DNA of 10,803 bases from an uncultured Bacteroidales bacterium (lineage in GTDB: Bacteria > Bacteroidota > Bacteroidia > Bacteroidales > Paludibacteraceae): contig CALAUY010000091.1 in assembly GCA_937892015.1 (NCBI GenBank), forward strand, positions 1 to 10,803, read 5' to 3'. The notes under the pieces are model-generated. The model did not search any database and was not told the origin of the DNA. It worked only from the letters and a program-made list of their open reading frames with translations. Positions 1 through 5,806 of the stretch are shown here, in pieces (within the stretch, counting starts at the first letter, position 1; the number at the start of each line of letters is the position of its first letter). A program made the position numbers and the translations under genes.

Positions 1-152
1 CGTATCAGTTCTATCTCACCGATTCGGTCGCGCGTTTCTTCCGAGCCGCAGTCTATTTCAACTGTCCGCCCAACCAAGACTCGCTCGCACCCGTCATCGA
101 CTATCTCGGCATTGACGTCAAAAACCTCATTGAATCGTTCCGATGGCAATAG
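1..152 (+). CDS. gldD: GldD-like lipoprotein, C-terminal end only
   Basis: An open frame runs from the left edge (first full codon at base 3) to TAG at 150-152, leaving the last 49 residues of a protein that starts outside the window. The tail begins YQFYLTDSVARFFRAAVYFN, continues with a PNQDSLAPVIDYL stretch and ends ESFRWQ. I recognise this pattern (FYLTDS, hydrophobic beta strand, N-x-D-SLAPV, IE-x-FRW end) from memory as the C-terminus of GldD, a Bacteroidetes lipoprotein. GldD is required for gliding in Flavobacterium; its role in non-gliding gut and oral Bacteroidales is unclear. The stop overlaps the next gene's start by 10 bases, so the two are probably translationally coupled. The signal peptide and lipobox cannot be seen here. 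The assignment rests on the tail alone. Confidence 0.6.
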   Translation, partial: YQFYLTDSVARFFRAAVYFNCPPNQDSLAPVIDYLGIDVKNLIESFRWQ

Positions 153-868
153 CTGACTACATACACGACCACATCGCTCAGCGCAGGAGAATGCTCGCAG
201 TGCTCATCGACCCCGAGAAGACGAACTCACCAGCCGAGCTCGAAGCACTCTGTCGCCTACTCAACGATGGTCGTCCCGACTTCATCTTTGTTGGCGGAAG
301 TACCGGCCATCAGTCCGATGAGGTCGTTCGGCTTCTCAAGCAACACACCGACATCTCGGTCGTCCTTTTCCCGGGCAACATCCGTCAGTTCACGCCTGCT
401 GCCGACGCGCTCCTCGTCCTCTCACTCCTCTCTTCACGCAATCCTGACTTCCTCATCGGACTCCAAGTCAAGGCCGCTCGGCGCATCGCCGAAAGCCACA
501 TCGACACACTCTCTGTCGGTTATATTCTGGTGGACGGCGGCAAACGGTCGTCAATAGAGCATGCTACCTGCTCCGAACCATTAGCAAAAACCGATGACAT
601 CATCGACACGGCTATTGCAGCGCAACTGCTTGGTTTTCAGAGTATCTACCTCGAAGCGGGCAGTGGTGCCAAAACGCCTGTTTTTGCTCACGACATTCGT
701 TTGGTGCGTCAGCATGTGCATCTTCCGCTCATTGTCGGTGGCGGTATTCGCTCTGTCGAGCAGATGCTTGCCGCCTATAGGTCAGGTGCTGACATCATCG
801 TCATCGGCAACCATTTTGAGTCTCATCCCGAACAAATACCCCTTTTCTGCCATGCCCGAAACGACTGA
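143..868 (+). CDS. pcrB: Geranylgeranylglyceryl/heptaprenylglyceryl phosphate synthase (PcrB/GGGPS family)
   Basis: This is a 241-residue TIM-barrel prenyltransferase. The family joins a polyprenyl diphosphate to sn-glycerol-1-phosphate by an ether bond, at the membrane surface. Visible motifs in order are LIDPEK (21-26), VGGST (50-54), the LFPG loop (75-78), YLEAGSGA (169-176), VGGGIRS (198-204) and GADIIVIGNHFE (215-226). The last three form the phosphate-binding end of the barrel. Length is normal for the group II enzymes found in Bacteroidetes and archaea. The ATG at 143 lies inside the end of the preceding gene, and the 3' end overlaps tadA by 17 bases, so it sits inside an operon. The family call is secure. 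The prenyl chain length cannot be read from sequence by eye, and the physiological product in these bacteria is not well established. Confidence 0.93.
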   Translation: MAIADYIHDHIAQRRRMLAVLIDPEKTNSPAELEALCRLLNDGRPDFIFVGGSTGHQSDEVVRLLKQHTDISVVLFPGNIRQFTPAADALLVLSLLSSRNPDFLIGLQVKAARRIAESHIDTLSVGYILVDGGKRSSIEHATCSEPLAKTDDIIDTAIAAQLLGFQSIYLEAGSGAKTPVFAHDIRLVRQHVHLPLIVGGGIRSVEQMLAAYRSGADIIVIGNHFESHPEQIPLFCHARND

Positions 869-1292
869 CGAGAAATACATGCGCATCGCCCTCAACGAGG
901 CCGAGAAAGCCCTGCAACGCAACGAGATACCCATCGGTTGCGTCATCGTCTGCGATGACCGCATCATCGGTCGCGGACACAACCTCACCGAGACGCTCCA
1001 CGATGTGACGGCACACGCCGAGATGCAAGCCATCACCGCCGCGGCACAAGGACTTGGCGGCAAGTACCTGCAAGGCTGCACGCTCTACGTCACCATCGAG
1101 CCGTGCGTCATGTGCGCCGGTGCTATCGGATGGGCACAGATAAGCCGACTGGTCTTCGGAGCGGCCGACGACAAGCGTGGCTTTCAGACGTTCGCACCGC
1201 GTGCGCTCCATCCCAAATGTGCCGTCACAGGCGGTGTTCTCGCCGACGATTGCAGCACGCTCATCCGACAGTTCTTCCAAAACAAAAGATAA
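852..1292 (+). CDS. tadA: tRNA-specific adenosine deaminase TadA
   Basis: The product is a 146-residue zinc deaminase that converts adenosine 34 to inosine in the anticodon of tRNA-Arg(ACG). The zinc site is complete: HAE (His55, catalytic Glu57) and PCVMC (Cys85 and Cys88). The C-terminal part, with VFGAADDKRG, ALHPK and GVLADDC followed by a basic end, fits TadA better than a guanine or cytosine deaminase. I chose the ATG at 852, which gives the usual N-terminal helix (EKYMRIALNEAEKAL). The same frame stays open upstream, but that part overlaps the barrel core of the preceding gene and has no family resemblance. The start lies 17 bases inside the preceding gene, and the stop is 21 bases before the next. 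Confidence 0.93.
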   Translation: MPETTDEKYMRIALNEAEKALQRNEIPIGCVIVCDDRIIGRGHNLTETLHDVTAHAEMQAITAAAQGLGGKYLQGCTLYVTIEPCVMCAGAIGWAQISRLVFGAADDKRGFQTFAPRALHPKCAVTGGVLADDCSTLIRQFFQNKR

Positions 1293-1313
1293 CCACCTCA
1301 ATCATGCACCACT

Positions 1314-3374
1314 ATGCAAAACAATGATTCTCAACAAAATAAGCTCTGGGAGACCGGACTGAAATTTGGCATCCTCGCCACGCTCGTGCTCGTCATTTTC
1401 TACATCTTCCCTCGCAACACCACCACGTTCTCTTACCGCTTCTCCGAGGGACAAGTTTGGGAGTACGACGATGTGGTTGCGCCGTTCGACTTCCCCATCT
1501 ACAAAAAACCCGAGCAGTTGCAAGCCGAGCAGCAAGAGGTTCTCAAGCAGTTCGCGCCGTATTTCAACGTCGATTATGCAGTTGCCGAGCAACAACTCAG
1601 TCGCCTCCTCGCAGCCGAAAAAGAGCATGACATCGCCGAAGAGACGATGAGTTATTTTGCGCAGCAACTCGAGGCTGTTTATAAGCAAGGTATCCTCTCT
1701 CTCGCCGACATGGAGAAACTGCAAGCAGACGGCTATTCGCGCATCACTATCGTCAACCGGTACCACGTTGCCAGTGCCTATCCTCTCGCTTATTGTTACA
1801 CGCCCAAAACGGCGTACGATATACTCTTTGCCGGAGCGCCCATCTCAGCCCAACAGTACTTTAAGATACTGGATTTCAACTCTTTCCTCCTTCCTAACCT
1901 TACGCTTGACGAACAGACAACCGACAACATGCGCGAAGCTCTTCTGTCCGAAGTAGCACCTACACAAGGGATGGTGCAGTCCGGCGAGCGCATCATCAGT
2001 CGCGGCGAAGTGGTGTCGCAACTCCAAGAACGCAAGCTCTACTCGCTACAGATAGCCATGGAGCAGAACGGCACCTATCAAGGCTCTTCCCTTCTCACTA
2101 TCATCGGCAACGCCATGCTCATCCTCACTTTTGTCGTCCTGCTCATCCTCTACCTCTACGTCTTCCGGCCACAACATTTCCGCGACATCAACACCATCCT
2201 CTTCTTCTCTATCTTAGTCTGCATCATCATCGCACTTGCAGCCGCGGTGGTCCACTACACCAAACTGAGCATCTACCTCGTTCCCTTCGCTTGGGTTCCC
2301 GTCATCATCCGCGTTTTCTACGACTCACGCACTGCGCTCTATGTGCACCTCATCACCGTCATGATATGCTCTCTGCTCGCACCCGCTCCGTTCGAGTTCC
2401 TCCTGCTCCAGATTGCCGTTGGAATGGTGGCTGTCGGCTCACTTCGCGACATGGCACAACGCTCGCAACTCGTCCAGACGGCCGGATGGATTCTCGTCAC
2501 GTACTGCGCCATCTACACCGCTTTCACCATGGCCGTCAATGGCGATTTTGCAACCATCCGGTGGCAGACGTACATCTATTTCTTCGTCAACGCACTGCTC
2601 ATCCTCTTCGTATATGGACTCATCTACCTCTTCGAGAAATCGTTCCACCTTGTCAGCAGCATCACGCTCGTCGAGCTGACGAACATCAATTCCGAGCTCA
2701 TGCTCCGTTTCGCCGAACAAGCTCCGGGCACGTTCCAACACTCGCTTCAGGTCAGTAACCTCGCCATGGAAGCCGCCAAGACCATCGGTGCCAACACGCT
2801 CCTCGTTCGTACAGGCGCGCTCTACCACGACATCGGCAAGATGACTGCTCCGCAGAACTTCACCGAGAACCAGCAGAACGGCGACAACCCGCTCAACCAA
2901 ATGGATCGCATCACGGCAGCACGAACCGTCATCGCACACACCACAGATGGAGTCGCGCTCGCGCAGCGCATGCACCTGCCCGAAGTCATACAGCAGTTCA
3001 TCATCCGGCATCACGGCACCACCAAAACGGCGTATTTCTACAACTCTTACTGCAACGAGCACCCGGGAGAGAACGTCGATGAGAACCTCTTCCGCTATCC
3101 CGGACCCAAACCCAACAGCAAAGAAACGGCTATTCTCATGATGGCCGATGCTATCGAAGCACGCAGTCGCTCACTCGACTCCTTCTCCGAGGACGACATC
3201 CGACAAATGGTTAACCGGATGATTGATGCACAAATGGCTGATGGTCAGTTCGATGAAACACCCCTCACGTTCCGCGACCTTCGCGACCTCAAACAAACAT
3301 TCACTGCCAAACTCATCTCCATGAACCACCATCGCATCGCGTATCCCACTCTCAACAAGAAAACACAAAAGTGA
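1314..3374 (+). CDS. pgpH: PgpH-like 7TM-HD membrane phosphodiesterase (probable c-di-AMP hydrolase)
   Basis: This is a 686-residue membrane protein with 7TM-HD architecture. One N-terminal membrane segment (about 17-33) precedes an extracytoplasmic domain of about 220 residues (40-255, with the RIISRGEVVS motif near 227-236). A block of hydrophobic segments follows (about 260-440), then a cytoplasmic HD domain. The metal-binding HD residues are visible: His476 in GTFQHS, His505-Asp506 in YHDIGK, His542 in IAHTTDG, the His566-His567-Gly motif, and Asp612 in MADAIEA. In Firmicutes, PgpH with this layout hydrolyses cyclic di-AMP, so a role in second-messenger turnover is likely but inferred. 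No diadenylate cyclase lies in the window. The start 21 bases after tadA puts it at the end of the operon; no simple terminator follows, but hairpin-rich repeats begin at 3448. Confidence 0.88.
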   Translation: MQNNDSQQNKLWETGLKFGILATLVLVIFYIFPRNTTTFSYRFSEGQVWEYDDVVAPFDFPIYKKPEQLQAEQQEVLKQFAPYFNVDYAVAEQQLSRLLAAEKEHDIAEETMSYFAQQLEAVYKQGILSLADMEKLQADGYSRITIVNRYHVASAYPLAYCYTPKTAYDILFAGAPISAQQYFKILDFNSFLLPNLTLDEQTTDNMREALLSEVAPTQGMVQSGERIISRGEVVSQLQERKLYSLQIAMEQNGTYQGSSLLTIIGNAMLILTFVVLLILYLYVFRPQHFRDINTILFFSILVCIIIALAAAVVHYTKLSIYLVPFAWVPVIIRVFYDSRTALYVHLITVMICSLLAPAPFEFLLLQIAVGMVAVGSLRDMAQRSQLVQTAGWILVTYCAIYTAFTMAVNGDFATIRWQTYIYFFVNALLILFVYGLIYLFEKSFHLVSSITLVELTNINSELMLRFAEQAPGTFQHSLQVSNLAMEAAKTIGANTLLVRTGALYHDIGKMTAPQNFTENQQNGDNPLNQMDRITAARTVIAHTTDGVALAQRMHLPEVIQQFIIRHHGTTKTAYFYNSYCNEHPGENVDENLFRYPGPKPNSKETAILMMADAIEARSRSLDSFSEDDIRQMVNRMIDAQMADGQFDETPLTFRDLRDLKQTFTAKLISMNHHRIAYPTLNKKTQK

Positions 3375-3529
3375 CGATTTGACGATTTACGAATGGAACG
3401 AATGAAACTATTGGTAAGAGACGTGTGAAGCGTACTCGGCAGTTTCGTACCCCTCCCCCGCAAGCGGGACCTCCCCTACCCTAGGGGAGGAGTTTGATAA
3501 GTACCGACTGACCCTGAAGATATAGAAAC

Positions 3530-3606
3530 CATCCTTGTTGCATCCTTGTTGCATCCTAGTGGCATCCTTGTTTCTTCCTTGTTGTATCCTATTTGCAGCA
3601 TTGTTG
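3530..3606. repeat. 11-bp minisatellite, seven units
   Basis: Seven head-to-tail units of consensus CATCCTTGTTG start at 3530, 3541, 3552, 3563, 3574, 3585 and 3596. The first two are identical and later ones drift (CATCCTAGTGG, CATCCTTGTTT, CTTCCTTGTTG, TATCCTATTTG, CAGCATTGTTG). The array lies between the arms of the composite inverted repeat, 13 bases before the dispersed hairpin element. A period of 11 is not a multiple of three, which argues against a coding repeat. Confidence 0.9.
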
Positions 3607-3619
3607 CAGTTCCGGCGCA

Positions 3620-3709
3620 ACTCCTCCCCTAAGGTAGGGGTGAAGCAAAAACCGCTTCGCTTTAGCGAGCAAGGGCGGTTTTGCGATTGAAAGCCAGCGG
3701 CTTTCATAG
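3620..3709. repeat. Dispersed structured repeat, copy A
   Basis: This 90-base segment is repeated in the same orientation at 10694-10783 with four differences and no gaps. It can fold into three hairpins. The first is CCCCTA/TAGGGG (3626-3631 with 3635-3640). The second is a longer stem from 3645-3655 with 3675-3684 (one bulged A), enclosing a small TCGCT/AGCGA stem (3657-3661 with 3664-3668). The third is GAAAGCC/GGCTTTC (3689-3695 with 3699-3705), with a 3-base loop. No run of T follows directly, so it is not a textbook terminator. Confidence 0.88.
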
Positions 3710-3817
3710 AACGCCCCAGACAGGGGGACCGCTTGCGGGGGAGGGGTATGAAAATCGATATCACGTTATTTATTTAATTCGTTCGATTCGTGTGATTCTT
3801 TCTTACGCTGCGCTCCA

Positions 3818-3837
3818 GACGATCTGCTTCGCCGTGC
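3818..3837. repeat. 20-base inverted match to the right window edge
   Basis: The 20 bases starting GACGATCTGCTTCGC are the reverse complement of 10783-10802, with one mismatch. At 10783 the match directly continues the second copy of the 90-base repeat; here it lies about 110 bases past copy A. This suggests the dispersed element has a modular, rearranged right end. Confidence 0.7.
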
Positions 3838-3960
3838 GTGTTCGAAAAAAAACATCCATTCTCTAATTCTTGATTTTCTTTAACCTATTAACCCTTCTTA
3901 TTCGTTTGATTTGTGTTCAAAAAACAACCTTCTGTCTTGTTCTGAAATATGTAGATACAT

Positions 3961-4077
3961 TTAGTAACAAAAAGTCTATAATTTTAGAACAAAGTCAAAA
4001 ATTTTTAGGAAAACGTCCACTTTCATAGAAAAGTGTCATTAAACATAGGAATATGTCTAGTTATCTGGGAAAAAATC
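3961..4077. repeat. Degenerate motif repeated every 20-21 bp
   Basis: A 13-base motif resembling TTAGAAAAANGTC recurs with its last base at 3976, 3996, 4017, 4037, 4057 and, more weakly, 4077. The copies ending at 3996, 4017, 4037 and 4057 read TTAGAACAAAGTC, TTAGGAAAACGTC, ATAGAAAAGTGTC and ATAGGAATATGTC; the copy ending at 3976 contains TAGTAACAAAAAGTC. The 20-21 bp step is about two helical turns, so all copies face the same side of DNA. This could be an operator array or intrinsically curved A-tract DNA. The 7-8 bases between copies are not conserved and are too short to be CRISPR spacers. Confidence 0.6.
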
Positions 4078-4215
4078 TAAAAACTGTCTATTTGTTTTAG
4101 AAAAAATACAGATTCAACTACCTCGAAATACAGATTAACCACTATCATTCCAAAATATCGTCAAAAAGGCACGTTTTGAACCCGAAAAGTGCAACAAAAT
4201 GCCCGTTTTTTTAGA

Positions 4216-4238
4216 AAAATGCATTTTTTTTGCATTTT
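4216..4238. promoter_or_regulatory. Inverted repeat upstream of the tRNA promoter
   Basis: AAAATGCA (4216-4223) and TGCATTTT (4231-4238) are perfect reverse complements separated by seven T. The site ends 12 bases before the -33 box of the tRNA-Glu promoter. It could bind a regulator or be an AT-rich upstream activating segment. I have no family-based reason to prefer either, and such palindromes can arise by chance in AT-rich DNA. Confidence 0.35.
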
Positions 4239-4250
4239 ATTGCCCGAAAA

Positions 4251-4282
4251 TTTGGTCATGTCAAAAAAAAGCAGTACCTTTG
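4251..4282 (+). promoter_or_regulatory. Bacteroidetes-type promoter for tRNA-Glu
   Basis: A TTTG -33 box (4251-4254) and a TACCTTTG -7 box (4275-4282) are separated by 20 bases. This matches the Bacteroidetes primary sigma consensus TTTG-N19-21-TAnnTTTG exactly. Transcription would start about 4288-4291, giving a leader of roughly 20 bases before the mature tRNA. The DNA upstream is strongly A/T-rich, as at many strong promoters. Confidence 0.85.
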
Positions 4283-4307
4283 CACCCGCTTTTAAAAAAA
4301 AGACTCC

Positions 4308-4380
4308 GGTGCTATCGTCTAGGGGTCTAGGACAACGGCCTCTCACGCCGTAAACCCGGGTTCGAATCCCGGTAGCACTA
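4308..4380 (+). tRNA. tRNA-Glu (anticodon CTC)
   Basis: All four arms can be drawn. The acceptor stem is 4308-4314 with 4373-4379, and its first pair is a G-T(U) wobble. The D stem is GTCT/GGAC. The anticodon stem ACGGC/GCCGT (4335-4339 with 4347-4351) closes a 7-base loop holding CTC at 4342-4344. The T stem CCGGG/CCCGG (4356-4360 with 4368-4372) closes loop TTCGAAT. The discriminator is A4380. CCA is not encoded, so it would be added after transcription. The gene is flanked by its own promoter and terminator, so it appears to be a single-gene unit. Confidence 0.96.
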
Positions 4381-4384
4381 CGAA

Positions 4385-4408
4385 CTGCGCCACTTTGGCG
4401 CGGTTTTT
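4385..4408 (+). terminator. Intrinsic terminator of tRNA-Glu
   Basis: GCGCC (4387-4391) pairs with GGCGC (4397-4401) around loop ACTTT. The stem extends by T-G and C-G pairs (4385-4386 with 4402-4403) and is followed at once by five T (4404-4408). It lies four bases after the tRNA, as expected for a rho-independent terminator. Confidence 0.88.
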
Positions 4409-4433
4409 GTATATAGACAAACAAACGGCATCA

Positions 4434-4483
4434 AAGCGTATTACGTTGAACCGTTAACAAGCGTATTGCGTTGAACCATTAAC
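4434..4483. repeat. 25-bp tandem duplication ahead of the 4495 gene
   Basis: Two adjacent 25-base units (4434-4458 and 4459-4483) differ at two positions. Each starts AAGCGTATT and ends TTAAC; a third copy begins at 4484 but diverges after a few bases. The duplication ends 11 bases before the ATG at 4495, so it would lie in or immediately upstream of that gene's leader. I cannot identify a promoter for the gene within it. Confidence 0.85.
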
Positions 4484-4494
4484 AAGTATATTAT

Positions 4495-5154
4495 ATGAAT
4501 TGGGCTATTATATTACTGATTTCGTCGGTTTTTACCACCTATCATGCCGGCGTGTATGAGACCATCGGCGAGGTGGACATGCATTGCACCAAGACCGAAG
4601 CGAACGACATCTTCGATGCAATGATGAGGGACTTAGAGCACGACCCGGGACAACTGTTTGAATGGGCATTCTACGGAACAGGTGAGCAGAAAGACGACTC
4701 CCGCAAGCAAGGTTTCGTTATCCATTACGATACGGTTCGTTATTTCCCGTTGCCGGAGATTCTCAGCGTTGATCTCACGCTCATCTCTCCTCGAGGCAAG
4801 ACGAGCGGACTTCACGCCGAACCTACTCTCTCCGACAGTCGCCATATACAAGGCGTACTGCCCACTGAGCCCGTAGGTGTCGGTTACGATTCGCCCCGAA
4901 GTCTCTTCATCAGCATCACGGATTTCAGTAGTATGCTGAAGTTCTGCGATGCCACGCTCACGCTCACGCCCGGCGACTCTGTACAGCACCTTGACATCCA
5001 TACGCATTGCAAGTTCGGATGGTTCTTCAACCTCTTCATCTCCCGCAAGATGTACAGAAACACCATCGAATGGCGCGTTCAGCAGTTCCTCGAGAATCTT
5101 CGCTGCACGGCCGAGGGCGAGCCACTACAACCTATCCATATCGAGTTAGAATAG
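4495..5154 (+). CDS. Hypothetical protein, probably exported
   Basis: I do not recognise this 219-residue protein. Its first 12 residues (MNWAIILLISSV) are hydrophobic and followed by a short polar stretch, which could be a short signal peptide or anchor; no lipobox cysteine is evident. The rest is soluble-looking, with alternating beta-type stretches such as GFVIHYDTVRYFPL and LFISITDF. It ends in a probable amphipathic helix (RNTIEWRVQQFLENLR) and a charged tail. A beta-rich body with a long C-terminal helix resembles START/SRPBCC folds, but that is only an impression and no motif supports it. Codon use looks like that of its neighbours and the frame is intact. The gene lies 18 bases before the hemolysin III gene, so the two are probably cotranscribed. 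Confidence 0.75.
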   Translation: MNWAIILLISSVFTTYHAGVYETIGEVDMHCTKTEANDIFDAMMRDLEHDPGQLFEWAFYGTGEQKDDSRKQGFVIHYDTVRYFPLPEILSVDLTLISPRGKTSGLHAEPTLSDSRHIQGVLPTEPVGVGYDSPRSLFISITDFSSMLKFCDATLTLTPGDSVQHLDIHTHCKFGWFFNLFISRKMYRNTIEWRVQQFLENLRCTAEGEPLQPIHIELE

Positions 5155-5172
5155 TTATCATTGTTCATAATC

Positions 5173-5805
5173 ATGACGAGAAGATTACCCGGGGAAGAGA
5201 TTGCCAACACATGGACGCATGTCTTGGGTGTGGTCGGCACGTTCGTTGTAGCATGGCCGCTCATGCGCATCGCTGCCAAGCACGGCACATTGAGTATTGT
5301 GGGGATGAGTCTGTTCTTGGCAGGGATGCTGTTCATGTACCTCTGTAGCACGCTCTACCACCTCGCCACGCCCGGCTCACAAACCAAGCGCGTCTTGCGT
5401 GTATATGACCATATCAGCATCTACGTGATGATTGCCGGCAGCTATTCGCCACTCTGTCTGGGCGTGCTGGGAGGATGGCAAGGCTGGAGTCTGTTCGCTT
5501 TTCTCTGGACATGCGTCATTGCCGGCATTGTCGGCAAGATTATCGCCCTCGGCAAGTTCCCCAAACTCTCACTCACACTTTATCTTGTCATGGGCTGGGC
5601 AGCCCTCTTGGTCATCCGGCCATTATGGAAATCCCTCCCGCATCCTGCCTTTTTCAGCATTTTTGCAGAAGGGATTTTCTATAGTATTGGCGCTTTCTTC
5701 TTCGCCAAAGACGAGCAGTACGCGTATTTCCACGCCATCTGGCACGTGTTTATCCTACTCGGATCACTCAGCCATACACTGGCTCTTTGGATAGCGTTTG
5801 CGTGA
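5173..5805 (+). CDS. Hemolysin III / PAQR-family membrane protein (YqfA-like)
   Basis: This is a 210-residue integral membrane protein with about seven hydrophobic segments. Family landmarks are EEIANTWTHVLG at the N-terminus, STLYH (His63), the Asp79-His80 pair in VYDHISIY, and HAIWH (His187 and His191) with a further His201. The conserved His and Asp residues are the likely metal site shared with PAQR receptors. Bacterial members were named after a Bacillus cereus hemolysin, but most have no proven toxin role; membrane lipid or stress functions have been proposed. I start at ATG 5173, because the only in-frame extension uses TTG at 5161 and adds four residues. The stop is separated by one base from the stop of the convergent mmdB gene. 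Confidence 0.9.
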   Translation: MTRRLPGEEIANTWTHVLGVVGTFVVAWPLMRIAAKHGTLSIVGMSLFLAGMLFMYLCSTLYHLATPGSQTKRVLRVYDHISIYVMIAGSYSPLCLGVLGGWQGWSLFAFLWTCVIAGIVGKIIALGKFPKLSLTLYLVMGWAALLVIRPLWKSLPHPAFFSIFAEGIFYSIGAFFFAKDEQYAYFHAIWHVFILLGSLSHTLALWIAFA

Positions 5806-5806
5806 C

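Larger units (their letters stand above)
3448..3748. repeat. Composite inverted-repeat element
   Basis: Outer arms 3448-3471 and 3725-3748 are reverse complements at 22 of 24 positions. A second pair, 3473-3493 and 3620-3640, matches at 20 of 21. On the left the two arms are adjacent; on the right they are separated by about 85 bases that hold two further hairpins. The left arm itself folds twice: CCCGC-AA-GCGGG (3457-3468), and a 9-bp stem CCTCCCCTA/TAGGGGAGG (3470-3478 and 3482-3490) with a 3-base loop. No transposase is present, so this could be a MITE-like or REP-like nonautonomous element. It may also end transcription of the pgpH operon. Confidence 0.7.
3375..4250. other. Gene-free intergenic region, repeat-rich then AT-rich
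   Basis: I see no credible gene between the pgpH stop and the tRNA promoter. The first part (to about 3750) is a composite inverted repeat with minisatellite and hairpins. Bases 3750-3860 are mixed sequence that includes a 20-base segment repeated in inverted orientation at the right end of the window. From about 3850 the DNA becomes strongly AT-rich and carries the 20-21 bp phased motif (3961-4077), two copies of ATACAGATT (4106-4114 and 4128-4136), and an inverted repeat just before the promoter. Short open frames here translate to low-complexity or repeat-derived peptides. Confidence 0.75.

Noticed and set aside
594..851. N-terminal extension of TadA in the same frame
   Set aside because: It overlaps the conserved barrel motifs of the preceding synthase, encodes Ser/Arg-rich sequence of out-of-frame type, and TadA is complete from the ATG at 852.
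801..1301. Long minus-strand frame opposite tadA, and similar frames opposite pgpH, mmdA and mmdB
   Set aside because: They are shadows of strongly supported genes with conserved motifs on the other strand; their translations resemble no family.
3645..3684. Hairpin as a classical intrinsic terminator for pgpH
   Set aside because: The stem is long and GC-rich at its centre, but no T-run follows it directly and it lies nearly 300 bases after the stop codon. A terminating role remains possible but is not shown.
3408..3764. Minus-strand open frame of 118 codons in the intergenic region
   Set aside because: It translates the inverted repeat and the 11-bp minisatellite into low-complexity peptide with no family resemblance, and the repeat period is not a multiple of three.
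3961..4077. Possible CRISPR array
   Set aside because: The repeats are short and degenerate, and the intervals between them are only about 7-8 bases. There are no spacers of 25-40 bases and no cas genes nearby.
4356..4380. Integration (att) site at the 3' end of tRNA-Glu
   Set aside because: The 3' end of the tRNA is not duplicated elsewhere in the window, and no integrase or phage-like gene follows.
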